Shown: piece after piece, positions 25,223 to 33,783 of the stretch | How the letters are laid out: each line of letters begins with the position of its first letter | How positions within the stretch are numbered: the stretch's first letter is position 1 | Assembly: GCA_903904275.1 (NCBI GenBank) | Contig: CAIVBX010000147.1 | Coordinates: 1 to 38,105, forward strand | Direction: 5' to 3' | Length of the DNA stretch: 38,105 bases | Source of the DNA: an uncultured Pseudomonadota bacterium | GTDB taxonomy: Bacteria > Pseudomonadota > Gammaproteobacteria > Methylococcales > Methylomonadaceae | Notes under the pieces: model-generated | Seen by the model: only the letters and a program-made list of their open reading frames with translations | Database searches by the model: none | What the model was told of the DNA's origin: nothing | Position numbers and translations under genes: made by a program

Positions 25223-25632
25223 TGAAAAAATTACTTATTTTATTAGCCGCTTTATTGTCGCACACAGTTCATGCTGATTTATACATCATCGCAAACAAAG
25301 ATTTGCCAATTTCTCAACTTGAAAAAACTGACATTTCAGCGATTTATTTACTCAAAAAGAAACATTGGGAAAATGGTGATGACATTATGCCAATTAACCT
25401 GCCTGCAACCGCTGACGCAAGAGCGCGTTTTACAGCGCAAGTTTTCGACAGTACACCCGAAAAATTAGGTAGTTATTGGGACAAAATGCTTTTTAAAGGT
25501 GAAACGCCACCTATGACGCAAAACTCAGAACAAGCCGTTGTGATGTTTGTCGAACGTATTAAAGGGGCAATTGGTTACGTCGAAACGAAGCCACAAAGTT
25601 CTCAAATTAAAATTTTACAACAATTTAAATAA
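25222..25632 (+). CDS. Small periplasmic phosphate-binding-like (PBP-like) protein
   Basis: This 136-residue protein has a signal peptide (cut near residue 18, after VHA) and a single short PBP-like domain related to PstS phosphate-binding proteins. Family-like features are IANKDLPISQLEKTDISAIYL near the start and the GAIGYVE segment near the end. It is far shorter than a full PstS, which is about 320 residues, so it is not an ABC-transporter binding protein on its own. No transporter genes lie nearby. The one-base overlap with the barrel gene and the 9-base gap to the kinase place it between outer membrane and sensor, so a ligand-presenting role is plausible. What it binds is not known. Confidence 0.78.
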   Translation: MKKLLILLAALLSHTVHADLYIIANKDLPISQLEKTDISAIYLLKKKHWENGDDIMPINLPATADARARFTAQVFDSTPEKLGSYWDKMLFKGETPPMTQNSEQAVVMFVERIKGAIGYVETKPQSSQIKILQQFK

Positions 25633-25641
25633 CGGAATTTT

Positions 25642-27570
25642 ATGTCACGCTTTTCGTTGTCAGTACGTTTAACCCTATTTTTTAGTTTGATTGTCTTACT
25701 AGTGACAGTGACATTAAGCACCGTGGTTTTTTACCAAGTTGGTGAAAAAATTAATCAGCAAATTAGCCGCAATTTAACCGAACTTGCTGACCACAAAGCC
25801 GCTGAAATTAGTAACGTACTTTTGTTTGAACGCACAAATTTATTATCTTGGCGAGCATCTTCAGTGATGCTTGATGTTGTGGTCGATGATTTAGATAAAC
25901 GCATCAATACCGAATTAAAAAATTTAAAACAGTATTACCCATTGGCAGGTGATTTGTATGTTTTTAATGATAAAGAGGAGTTGATTGCATCCACACAACA
26001 GACCACTTTAAAAACTAAATTGCCAGATGCGTGGAAAACGCAAAAAGATTATCAGCTTGTTTTTAAACATGACGTGCCATTCATAAAAGGTAGTATTCTC
26101 GCTCATCTCACGGCATTAAAATTGCCGCAATTAAAAAAGCAAGGGTATTTAGTGATTACCCATCCATGGGATGATATTACTCAATTGCTTGCACCAACTG
26201 ACAGTAATTTTGCATTGCGTAAAAACAGCGAAACGAGTGCAGAATTATTTATGAAAAATAGCGTTCAAGACATTACGTTAAATGATGATTTTACGCAAAA
26301 GCCGTTGTGGTTTTTTGGCGATGAAAGCTATTTAGGTTCGATTTCAAAACCCATTACGATTGGCGATTTTAATTTTCAAATTGCCGCATTTATGCCTGAA
26401 AAGTTAGCACGCGAACCGCTATTAGAATTAACGCAAAAATTGTTAATTGCCGCCACATTAGTAGGTATTCCGATGATTCTTTTTGTAAGTTTTCTAAGCC
26501 ATCATTTAGTGACACCGATTAAAAAATTAACCGCCACTATTCGCAGCATCGAAGATTCCAATGATTTATCAATTCAAGTGAAAGTTTCTGGTCGTGATGA
26601 AGTGGCAGATTTAGGAAATGCGTTTAATCGTATGACTTCACAACTTGGCGATTTATTTCACAAAAATGCGATTGTTGAAAAAGAGCTTGAGGATTTAAAT
26701 GCGAATTTAGAAAATCAAGTTGTTGAACGTACCGCACAATTGCAAGACACATTGCAAAAATTGAAATCAGCGCAAACACAACTTGTGCAATCTGAAAAAA
26801 TGGCTTCATTAGGGCAATTAGTAGCGGGTATTGCACATGAAATTAACAATCCGATTGGCGCAATTTACGCAAATATGCCGCCGCTTGCTGAATATATTGA
26901 TGATATTAAAACGACCGTCAACATTGCAGAAAATTGTTTGGATGAATCGGGCTTAAAAATTTTGAATGAACACAAAACGGAAATAGATTACACGTTTGTT
27001 ATCGATGATTTAACACAATTACTTAATAGCCAAAAACAAGCAGCCAATCGTATTCGGAACATTGTTTTAGCGTTACGCAATTTTTCACGTCTTGACCAAG
27101 GAGCGGTGAAACAGGTTTTACTTGAAGAAGGGATTGATTCAACGTTGCAGATGCTTTTACATAATTATAAAAATCGGATTGAAATCGAGAAAAATTACAC
27201 GCTCAATGAAATGGTGGAATGTTATGCAGGCGAATTAAATCAAGTCTTTATGAACATTTTAGCCAATGCCATTCAAGCCATTCCTGACACCGGTTCGATT
27301 TTTATCACGTCAGCAAAAATCAATGAAAACGCAGTAATTACTATTGCAGATACAGGAACGGGAATGCCAGATGATGTGAAAGCGAAAATTTTTGATCCAT
27401 TTTTTACAACAAAAGATGTTGGAGAAGGAACAGGTTTAGGATTATCCATTTCTTATGGCATCATTGAAAAACATCATGGCACATTAACTGTCGAATCAAA
27501 TCAATCGCCCGATAATCATGGCACACGTTTTATTATTGCAATCCCAATTAAGTTAGTTAAGGAAATTTAA
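25642..27570 (+). CDS. Membrane sensor histidine kinase
   Basis: This 642-residue sensor kinase starts with a membrane helix (about 8-32). A large periplasmic sensor region (about 33-265) follows, then a second helix (about 266-287), a HAMP domain (about 288-340) and a coiled coil (about 340-385). The kinase core comes next: phospho-acceptor His399 in GIAHEINNPIG, N box NQVFMNILANAIQAI, DTGTGMP, and GTGLGL. All ATP-site motifs look intact, so it should autophosphorylate. The periplasmic part is not a recognised PAS or Cache domain by eye, though its size would allow a double Cache fold. Its partner regulator follows after four bases. It likely senses a signal brought by the periplasmic protein encoded just upstream. 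Confidence 0.92.
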   Translation: MSRFSLSVRLTLFFSLIVLLVTVTLSTVVFYQVGEKINQQISRNLTELADHKAAEISNVLLFERTNLLSWRASSVMLDVVVDDLDKRINTELKNLKQYYPLAGDLYVFNDKEELIASTQQTTLKTKLPDAWKTQKDYQLVFKHDVPFIKGSILAHLTALKLPQLKKQGYLVITHPWDDITQLLAPTDSNFALRKNSETSAELFMKNSVQDITLNDDFTQKPLWFFGDESYLGSISKPITIGDFNFQIAAFMPEKLAREPLLELTQKLLIAATLVGIPMILFVSFLSHHLVTPIKKLTATIRSIEDSNDLSIQVKVSGRDEVADLGNAFNRMTSQLGDLFHKNAIVEKELEDLNANLENQVVERTAQLQDTLQKLKSAQTQLVQSEKMASLGQLVAGIAHEINNPIGAIYANMPPLAEYIDDIKTTVNIAENCLDESGLKILNEHKTEIDYTFVIDDLTQLLNSQKQAANRIRNIVLALRNFSRLDQGAVKQVLLEEGIDSTLQMLLHNYKNRIEIEKNYTLNEMVECYAGELNQVFMNILANAIQAIPDTGSIFITSAKINENAVITIADTGTGMPDDVKAKIFDPFFTTKDVGEGTGLGLSISYGIIEKHHGTLTVESNQSPDNHGTRFIIAIPIKLVKEI

Positions 27571-27574
27571 AAAA

Positions 27575-28564
27575 ATGCACACATTATTACTTGTTGACGA
27601 TGATGACGATGTTTTAGCAACACTGACACGCAGTTTTCGAAAAGGCTATAAAACGCTTTCAGCAAGTGGAGGGCAAGCTGCCATAGATATTTTAAATTCA
27701 CAAACTGTTGACTTAATTATTTGTGATCAACGAATGCCAAATGTGGGTGGTGTGGAAGTTTTAATGCACGCTTTAACGGTTCAACCTCAAGCCATTCGGA
27801 TTTTATTAACAGGTTATACAGATGTTGATTCGTTGCTTAGCTGCGTGAATGACGCACATATTTACAAATATGTTACTAAACCATGGATGCCAGATGATTT
27901 GAATTTTACAGTGATTCGCGCATTGGAATCCCTTGATTTACAACGACAATTAGATGAAGCACGAATACAATTAGAAATAGCGTATAAAGAAACAGTTGTG
28001 ATGCTTTGTTTGGCAGCCGAAGGTAAAGACCAAGATACAGCGAGCCATTTACACCGTGTTCAACATTACACAACCGCATTGGCAATGGCTGTAGATGTTA
28101 ATGAAAAAGAAGCTATACACATGGGTTTAATGAGTATGTTGCACGATATTGGCAAACTCGCCACGCCAGATGCTATTTTAAAAAAGCCTGATAAATTGAC
28201 CGATGAAGAATGGCTTGTGATGCGAGAACATCCCCTCGCGGGTGCGCGAATTTTAGGTGAAAATCCGTTTTATGAAATGGCGCGAGAAATTTCAGCAGGA
28301 CATCATGAAAATTTTGATGGCACAGGTTATCCAAATCAATTAAAAGGCGAGGATATTCCGTTAGCAGCACGAATTGTAAAATTAGCTGACGTGTTTGATG
28401 CACTAACAACAAAACGCCCTTACAAAGAACCTTGGACAATGCAAGCTGCGCTTGACTTAATTGATTCACAGGCTGGAACATCATTTGATCCCAAAATTGT
28501 GACGGAATTTAAAAATTTATTTGCAAACGGCACGCTTGCAAAAATTAAAGAAACATACAATTGA
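27575..28564 (+). CDS. Response regulator with HD-GYP domain
   Basis: This 329-residue regulator has a receiver domain (about 1-120, acidic pocket D8-D10, phospho-acceptor D51 in IICDQRMP, switch K102 in VTKPW). A short coiled linker leads to an HD-GYP domain (about 140-320). The metal-binding HD pair at 190-191 (LHDIGK), HHE at 243-245 and GYP at 251-253 are intact, so it is predicted to be an active phosphodiesterase that breaks down cyclic di-GMP. AAGGAA lies ahead of the ATG. The kinase upstream is almost certainly its partner. Output would be a drop in c-di-GMP, which usually favours motility over attachment; this is inference from the family. Confidence 0.92.
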   Translation: MHTLLLVDDDDDVLATLTRSFRKGYKTLSASGGQAAIDILNSQTVDLIICDQRMPNVGGVEVLMHALTVQPQAIRILLTGYTDVDSLLSCVNDAHIYKYVTKPWMPDDLNFTVIRALESLDLQRQLDEARIQLEIAYKETVVMLCLAAEGKDQDTASHLHRVQHYTTALAMAVDVNEKEAIHMGLMSMLHDIGKLATPDAILKKPDKLTDEEWLVMREHPLAGARILGENPFYEMAREISAGHHENFDGTGYPNQLKGEDIPLAARIVKLADVFDALTTKRPYKEPWTMQAALDLIDSQAGTSFDPKIVTEFKNLFANGTLAKIKETYN

Positions 28565-28626
28565 CACAAATTTTCGTTAAACTAATCGCGAAATTATCCC
28601 ATTTTTAACACTTTATTAGGCTTTTT

Positions 28627-29469
28627 ATGAATTCAAACGAATGGTTCACAGAACAAATGCTGTCAACTGGCACGGCATTTTCACTCAAAATCAAATCAAA
28701 ACTTCACGAAGAACAGTCTGATTTTCAAAAATTGGAAATTTACGATACTGAAACGTTCGGTAAATTGATGGTGATTGATGGTTGTACGATGGTTTCAACG
28801 CGCGATAACTTTTTTTATCACGAAATGATGAGCCACCCTGCCCTGTTTTTACATCCCAATCCAAAACGTGTTTGGATTATCGGTGGCGGCGATTGCGGCA
28901 CATTGCGCGAAGTTTTAAAACATAAAAATGTTGAAGAAGCGGTGCAAATCGACATCGACGAGCGCGTAACACGTTTGGCTGAAATTTATTTCCCCGAATT
29001 GTGCGAATCAAATAACGACCCACGCGCAGATTTGAAATTTATTGACGGCATTAAATGGTTAAAAGATGCTGCGCCGAATTCTGTTGATTTAATTATTGTT
29101 GATAGCACTGACCCTGTTGGCGTTGCTGAAGGCTTATTTGGCGAAGCATTTTATCGCGATTGCGTAGCGTGTTTGGCAGAAGATGGCATGTTGATTCAAC
29201 AAAGTGAATCAGCTCTTTTACATTTAGATTTAATTAAAGATATGCGAGCTGCAATGAAAACTGCAGGTTTTGCACATCAACAAACGCTATTTTTTCCACA
29301 ATGTATTTATCCATCAGGCTGGTGGAGCGGAACAATTGCGAGCAAAAAAGCCTTAACTTTCCGCGCAGACGATTGTGCAAATAAAGATTTTGAAACTATT
29401 TATTACAACCTCGACATTCACAACGCGGCAATGGCACAACCTGAATTTTTCAAAAAGGCGTTTGCGTAA
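28627..29469 (+). CDS. speE: Polyamine aminopropyltransferase (spermidine synthase)
   Basis: SpeE transfers an aminopropyl group from decarboxylated S-adenosylmethionine to putrescine to make spermidine. The 280-residue length fits. Motifs include GKLMVIDGCTM, the nucleotide loop IIGGGDCGTLREVLKH (about 85-99; the usual second Gly of GGGDGG is Cys here), and DSTDPVG with the catalytic aspartate. FPQCIYPSGWWSGTIASK near the C-terminus is also typical. No speD lies in the window. The next gene starts three bases after the stop, so speE heads a tight run with a MarR regulator, ubiK and comM. Confidence 0.93.
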   Translation: MNSNEWFTEQMLSTGTAFSLKIKSKLHEEQSDFQKLEIYDTETFGKLMVIDGCTMVSTRDNFFYHEMMSHPALFLHPNPKRVWIIGGGDCGTLREVLKHKNVEEAVQIDIDERVTRLAEIYFPELCESNNDPRADLKFIDGIKWLKDAAPNSVDLIIVDSTDPVGVAEGLFGEAFYRDCVACLAEDGMLIQQSESALLHLDLIKDMRAAMKTAGFAHQQTLFFPQCIYPSGWWSGTIASKKALTFRADDCANKDFETIYYNLDIHNAAMAQPEFFKKAFA

Positions 29470-29472
29470 TCG

Positions 29473-30036
29473 ATGCAGAATTTATCTACTTTTAAATTGA
29501 TTGAACGCATCAGCACGCTTGTTCGTGCTGAAGAGCGCAAAAAATACGCTGTATTAGGTTTGCAACCTATTCATATTCAAGTTCTGGATTATCTAAGTTC
29601 GTGCAATAGTTACAGCAATACGGCTGTTGGTATTACTGAGTATTTCGGATTAACAAAAGGCACTGTGTCACAAACGCTGCAACTTTTAGAGCGCAAAGGC
29701 TATCTCGAAAAACAAATGGATGAAGAAGATGCGCGTGTAACGCATTTGTTGTTATCCAAAAATGGTGAAGTCCTGCTCGAAGAAGCAAATCACGACAATA
29801 TTTTTGAACAAGCACAACAAGCTGTTTTGTCGAAACAATACGCGAGTTTAGACGATGCGTTAAAAATGACACTTTTCACGCTACAAAAAGGTTGTGACGT
29901 GAAAAGTTTTGGCTCGTGTAATTCGTGTATCAATTTTAACATCGAAGACAATCACTACATTTGCACCGAAACCAATTTGCCAGTTTGGCAAATTGAAACC
30001 TACAAAATTTGCCGCGAACATCGATTTGCGGCGTAA
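29473..30036 (+). CDS. MarR-family regulator with C-terminal cysteine cluster
   Basis: This 187-residue protein has a MarR winged-helix domain (about 5-140), with the recognition-helix segment TKGTVSQTLQLLERKGYLEK (62-81) and wing DEEDARVTHLLLS. After the DNA-binding domain, a tail of about 45 residues holds C141, C149, C152, C164, C180 and H183, a spacing that could bind zinc or an iron-sulfur cluster. Ordinary MarR proteins end near 140-150 residues, so this tail is an addition that could sense oxidants, metals or iron. The gene starts three bases after speE. Whether it controls the polyamine gene or only shares the transcript is unknown, and no operator palindrome was recognised nearby. 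Confidence 0.83.
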   Translation: MQNLSTFKLIERISTLVRAEERKKYAVLGLQPIHIQVLDYLSSCNSYSNTAVGITEYFGLTKGTVSQTLQLLERKGYLEKQMDEEDARVTHLLLSKNGEVLLEEANHDNIFEQAQQAVLSKQYASLDDALKMTLFTLQKGCDVKSFGSCNSCINFNIEDNHYICTETNLPVWQIETYKICREHRFAA

Positions 30037-30051
30037 CTTTTAGAGAAATTT

Positions 30052-30300
30052 ATGTTTGATACAAAAACCATAGACGATATGGCAAATAAATTAGCTGGCG
30101 TTTTGCCGCCTGCGTTGCATACCGTAAAAGAAGATTTAGAAAAAACCTTTAAAGCGATTTTGCAAAGTGCGCTCGGAAAAATGGATTTAGTGACGCGCGA
30201 AGAATTTGAAGTACAAAAATTGGTGCTGGCGAAAACTCGTGCGAATTTAGACGCTCTCGAAAAACGTGTTGAAGCGTTAGAAGCGGAAAAAGCTGAGTAA
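30052..30300 (+). CDS. ubiK: Ubiquinone biosynthesis accessory factor UbiK
   Basis: UbiK is a small helical protein (82 residues, BMFP/DUF526 family) that helps the aerobic ubiquinone-making complex, probably with UbiJ. It starts with an amphipathic helix (FDTKTIDDMANKLAGVLP) and ends in a coiled coil (about 48-80, LVTREEFEVQKLVLAKTRA), which is the trimerising part of the family. AGAGAAA lies ahead of the ATG. comM begins four bases after the stop; the ubiK-comM pair is common in gammaproteobacteria. Confidence 0.9.
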   Translation: MFDTKTIDDMANKLAGVLPPALHTVKEDLEKTFKAILQSALGKMDLVTREEFEVQKLVLAKTRANLDALEKRVEALEAEKAE

Positions 30301-30304
30301 CTGC

Positions 30305-31813
30305 ATGGGATTAGCCGTCCTTTATTCTCGCGCACGTTCTGGCATTGACGCGCCACTTGTCACTGTCGAAGTTCACGTTGCGAATGGTTTGCCTGCATTA
30401 AATATCGTCGGCTTGCCTGAAACAGCGGTGAAAGAAAGCAAAGACCGTGTGCGTGGTGCAATTCAAAATTGCCGTTTTGATTTTCCCGCGCAACGCATTA
30501 CGGTGAATCTTGCGCCAGCAGATTTGCCCAAAGATGGCGGACGGTTTGACTTGGCAATTGCGCTCGGAATTTTGGCGGCAAGCGGTCAAATTTCGAGTAA
30601 AAACTTAGACCAATTTGAATGCGTTGGTGAATTGTCACTCGGCGGTGAATTACGTCCGATTCAAGGCGTGTTGCCAATTGCAATCGCGGCGCGAGATTGC
30701 AAACGACAGTTGATTTTACCAAAAGAAAATACGGCTGAAGCTGCACTTGTTAAAAATGTTGAAATTATTCCTGCCGCACATTTGCTGGAAGTTTGCGCTC
30801 ATATGAACGGACACGCGCAAATTGAAACCACGTTTCAGCAACCACAACCAATTGAATTAAAACATGATGTCGATTTTTCGGATGTTCACGGACAATATCA
30901 TGTTAAACGTGCGTTTGAAATTGCGGCAGCTGGCGCACACAACTTACTAATGCTAGGACCTCCAGGAACGGGAAAATCAATGTTGGCGTGTCGAATGCCA
31001 ACGATTTTACCGTCACTTACCGAAGAACAAGCCCAAGAAACCGCTGCAATTGCGTCTATTAGCGATCAAGGTTTGGACGTAGTAAATTGGTTACGTCCAC
31101 CTTATCGTGCGCCACATCACACCGCATCGGCTGCAGCTTTGGTTGGCGGTGGAAGCAATCCAAAACCTGGTGAAATTTCACTTTCTCATCACGGCGCATT
31201 GTTTTTAGACGAATTGCCAGAATTTGACCGCAAAGTGTTAGAAGTTTTACGCGAACCGCTTGAAACAGGGCATATCACAATTTCCAGAGCAGCGCGGCAA
31301 GTCGATTTTCCTGCGCGATTTCAATTGATTGCGGCAATGAATCCGTGTCCATGTGGTTATTTGGGCGATGCCTCAGGACGCTGTCATTGCACATCTGAGC
31401 AAGTTGGACGTTATCGTGCGAAAATTTCTGGTCCTCTTTTAGACCGAATTGATATGCACCTTGAAGTGCCTCGTGTGCCACATGATGTTCTACGCAAAGG
31501 TTCGCCCGATGGTGAAGAATCTAGTTCGATCATTCGGGCGCGTGTGATTACGGCGCGAAATTTGGCAATTGCACGAAGTGGCAAAGCGAATGCGTTGCTC
31601 TCTGCGAAAGAAGTGAAACAATTTTGTCTGTTGTCAGAAGCGAGTCACCGTTTGCTTGATCAAGCAATGGAGAGGTTTGGCTTGTCGAATCGCGCCTATC
31701 ATCGGATTTTGAAATTAGCACGAACAATTGCCGATTTAGCCGCTTCGCCTGATATTGAAATTCAACATTTAAGTGAGGCGATTGGTTATCGCAAATTGGA
31801 TAGAAAGAGTTGA
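30305..31813 (+). CDS. comM: ComM/YifB Mg-chelatase-like ATPase
   Basis: ComM is a hexameric helicase that promotes branch migration during natural transformation. The 502-residue protein has an N-terminal Lon-protease-like domain (about 1-170, inactive as a protease in this family) and then an AAA+ domain. Walker A GPPGTGKS lies at 218-225, the FLDELPEF segment gives Walker B near 302, and the short Cys-rich stretch NPCPCGYLGD is typical. The C-terminal helical lid runs to the end. The start at 30305 gives the canonical MGLAVLYSRA N-terminus. With pilU nearby on the other strand, DNA uptake capacity is plausible but not proven by this window. Confidence 0.95.
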   Translation: MGLAVLYSRARSGIDAPLVTVEVHVANGLPALNIVGLPETAVKESKDRVRGAIQNCRFDFPAQRITVNLAPADLPKDGGRFDLAIALGILAASGQISSKNLDQFECVGELSLGGELRPIQGVLPIAIAARDCKRQLILPKENTAEAALVKNVEIIPAAHLLEVCAHMNGHAQIETTFQQPQPIELKHDVDFSDVHGQYHVKRAFEIAAAGAHNLLMLGPPGTGKSMLACRMPTILPSLTEEQAQETAAIASISDQGLDVVNWLRPPYRAPHHTASAAALVGGGSNPKPGEISLSHHGALFLDELPEFDRKVLEVLREPLETGHITISRAARQVDFPARFQLIAAMNPCPCGYLGDASGRCHCTSEQVGRYRAKISGPLLDRIDMHLEVPRVPHDVLRKGSPDGEESSSIIRARVITARNLAIARSGKANALLSAKEVKQFCLLSEASHRLLDQAMERFGLSNRAYHRILKLARTIADLAASPDIEIQHLSEAIGYRKLDRKS

Positions 31814-31859
31814 ATAGTGGCTCAATAATGTCAAAATTATCTAAATTCTGACGTTTTGC

Positions 31860-31887
31860 TTGCAAAAAAGGACTTTATCGCTATAAT
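31860..31887 (+). promoter_or_regulatory. Promoter of tRNA-Ser
   Basis: TTGCAA (31860-31865) and TATAAT (31882-31887) are separated by 16 bases and lie just ahead of the tRNA-Ser gene. A start near 31894 would leave about 12 bases of 5' leader. Confidence 0.7.
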
Positions 31888-31905
31888 AAGAAAGGTAAGT
31901 TTTGA

Positions 31906-31993
31906 GGTGGACTGGCTGAGCGGTCGAAAGCAACGGTCTTGAAAACCGTCGAACCGAAAGGTTCCTGGGGTTCGAATCCCTAGTCCATCGCCA
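31906..31993 (+). tRNA. tRNA-Ser (TGA)
   Basis: An 88-base class II tRNA with anticodon TGA in an ACGGT/ACCGT stem. A long variable arm (GAACC/GGTTC) typical of serine tRNA is present, the acceptor arms GGTGGAC and GTCCATC pair, and discriminator G and CCA are encoded. It ends five bases before the convergent EF-hand gene's stop. Confidence 0.96.
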
Positions 31994-31998
31994 AAAAC

Positions 31999-32403
31999 TT
32001 ATTTGTCTGCCGTATCTTCTAGCTCAATCTTCTGATCATTGTCTTTATCTACCTCAGTGAACCACTTCAAACGCGATTGCGTATATTCTAATTCACTAAT
32101 TTTGTCATCCCTATTTTCATCTAATTTTCCAAAAACACGTTGCCCAACTTCCGCCGCCGAATCTGCTGTGGTTGAATGAGAATGCTCCGTATAACGCTGT
32201 AAAAATTCTGTTTTTTCAATGGTTTTATCACCATCAATATCCATCGTTTTAAAACGTTCCTCTGCTGATTTCAAAAACTCCTCTTGTGTTACAACGTGAT
32301 CACCATTTTGATCAAATTTTTCAATCATATATACCTTATTGCTCGTTTCATTTGCATGAATAACGCCCGAAAATAAAACCATCAACATCACTATTTTTTT
32401 CAT
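31999..32403 (-). CDS. Secreted EF-hand calcium-binding protein
   Basis: This 134-residue protein has a signal peptide (about 1-17, cut near IHA) and four EF-hand-like loops at about 31-42, 55-66, 95-106 and 119-130 (DQNGDHVVTQEE, DIDGDKTIEKTE, DENRDDKISELE, DKDNDQKIELED). Loops 1-3 end in Glu, and loop 4 ends in Asp at the last ligand position. It is probably a periplasmic or secreted calcium-binding protein. AGGGAT lies ahead of the ATG. It follows pilU by 26 bases on the same strand, so the two may be cotranscribed. A role in calcium-linked pilus or surface behaviour is inference; no partner domain is present. Confidence 0.85.
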   Translation of the reverse strand: MKKIVMLMVLFSGVIHANETSNKVYMIEKFDQNGDHVVTQEEFLKSAEERFKTMDIDGDKTIEKTEFLQRYTEHSHSTTADSAAEVGQRVFGKLDENRDDKISELEYTQSRLKWFTEVDKDNDQKIELEDTADK

Positions 32404-32429
32404 AAAATATCCCTGATTGATTAAGAATT

Positions 32430-33551
32430 TTAATTATCGAGTAACTCGATATTTAGTTTAGATTTCATGATTTGTTTATCAATTGTCGAATCTTTGCCAT
32501 TCAAACTAATTTTTAAACGTAAATTATTCGGTGAATCCGAATTTGCAAGCGCATCTTCTAACGAGATTTTGCCTTGTTCATAAAGACGTTGTAAATGTGA
32601 ATCAAATGTTTGCATTCCGATATTTTCAGATTTTTCCATTGCTTCTTTTAAACCATGAATTTCACCTTTCAAAATTAAATCACTCACATAATGCGTATTT
32701 AATAAAATCTCAATTGCCGCAGTACGTTTATTATCAACGGTTGGAATAAGTCGTTGCGAAACAAAGGCTTTTAAATTCAATGACAAATCCATTAACAGTT
32801 GTGAGCGACGTTCTTCAGAAAAAAAGTTGATAATTCGGTCAAGAGCTTGATTTGAATTATTTGCGTGCAAAGTTGATAAACATAAATGCCCTGTTTCAGC
32901 AAACGCGAGCGCGTGCTCCATGGTTTCACGGCAACGAATTTCACCAATCAAAATTACGTCAGGAGCTTGGCGAAGTGTATTTTTCAGTGCATCTTCATAA
33001 CTCAACGTATCAACACCGACTTCACGTTGATTTACAAGTGATTTTTTATGCGAATGAATAAACTCTATAGGGTCTTCAATTGTAATAATATGACCTGACG
33101 CATTGCTATTTCGATAATCAATTAAACCTGCCAGCGAGGTTGATTTACCTGAACCTGTGCCACCAATAAATAAAATCAACCCGCGTTTTTCCATAATTGT
33201 TTTTTTCAAAATCGGTGGCAATCCCAATTCATCGACATTGGGAATTTCCATTTTGATGTTACGAATAACAAGTGAAATACTGTTTCGTTGCCGAAAAATG
33301 TTTACTCGAAAACGTCCAATGCCGTGTTCTGAAATCGCTAAATTCATTTCGGGTTGATGTTCAAAAATCACTTTTTGGTCGTCATTCATTAAGCTATAAG
33401 CAATTTCCTCCAATCGGGGCGGTAATAGTTTGATATTTTCAAGTGGTTTTAGAATTCCTTGAAATTTGGCGGCAGGCGGTGCACCTGCGGTTAAATATAA
33501 ATCTGAACCGTCATTTTTAGCCAGAATGTGCAAATAATCTTTAAATTCCAT
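32430..33551 (-). CDS. pilU: Type IV pilus retraction ATPase PilU
   Basis: PilU is the accessory retraction motor that works with PilT in type IV pilus twitching and DNA uptake. The 373-residue protein starts with the PilU-like MEFKDYLHILAKNDGSDLYL. Motifs are the PAS-like N-domain (about 1-100), Walker A GGTGSGKS at 130-137, the Asp box (IEDPIEF), Walker B with Glu204, and the His box (H222, H229). In the usual IGEIRD sequence after Walker B, position 207 is Cys instead of Asp, an oddity to confirm. No pilT, which often lies just ahead of pilU, is present. The EF-hand gene follows on the same strand. Confidence 0.92.
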   Translation of the reverse strand: MEFKDYLHILAKNDGSDLYLTAGAPPAAKFQGILKPLENIKLLPPRLEEIAYSLMNDDQKVIFEHQPEMNLAISEHGIGRFRVNIFRQRNSISLVIRNIKMEIPNVDELGLPPILKKTIMEKRGLILFIGGTGSGKSTSLAGLIDYRNSNASGHIITIEDPIEFIHSHKKSLVNQREVGVDTLSYEDALKNTLRQAPDVILIGEIRCRETMEHALAFAETGHLCLSTLHANNSNQALDRIINFFSEERRSQLLMDLSLNLKAFVSQRLIPTVDNKRTAAIEILLNTHYVSDLILKGEIHGLKEAMEKSENIGMQTFDSHLQRLYEQGKISLEDALANSDSPNNLRLKISLNGKDSTIDKQIMKSKLNIELLDN

Positions 33552-33783
33552 AAATGTGCCGTCATAAATTAAAGCGGAAAGGTTTGCACAGTTTCGTTTG
33601 TGTGACGCGAACTTTTAATATTTTTTTGTCATTCTACGCAAATTTAATTAAAAACATACCGTCACGAAAGCGGATGCTAGCCTGCGATGATTTGTATATA
33701 CTACCCAAAAACCGCGTCTTGCGCGGATTTGGTTGTCTTAAATGCTTAAAACCCCTCCCTTTTCACACAACTAGGATTACTTT
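33552..33783. other. Non-coding region between pilU and aceE
   Basis: This divergent spacer holds the aceE upstream region and the pilU upstream region. A small inverted repeat, CCGCG-TCTTG-CGCGG, lies near 33710-33724. TATACT in the stretch around 33698-33703 could be part of a promoter, but no convincing -35 was found. AGGA ahead of the aceE ATG is the likely ribosome site. No open reading frame here looks real. Confidence 0.5.

Noticed and set aside
28561..28590. TTGACA overlapping the HD-GYP stop as a speE promoter
   Set aside because: No acceptable -10 box was found at 16-18 bases, so it is not listed as a feature.
33710..33724. CCGCG/CGCGG hairpin ahead of aceE as a terminator or PdhR site
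   Set aside because: The stem is five pairs with no T run, and the known PdhR palindrome is not present.
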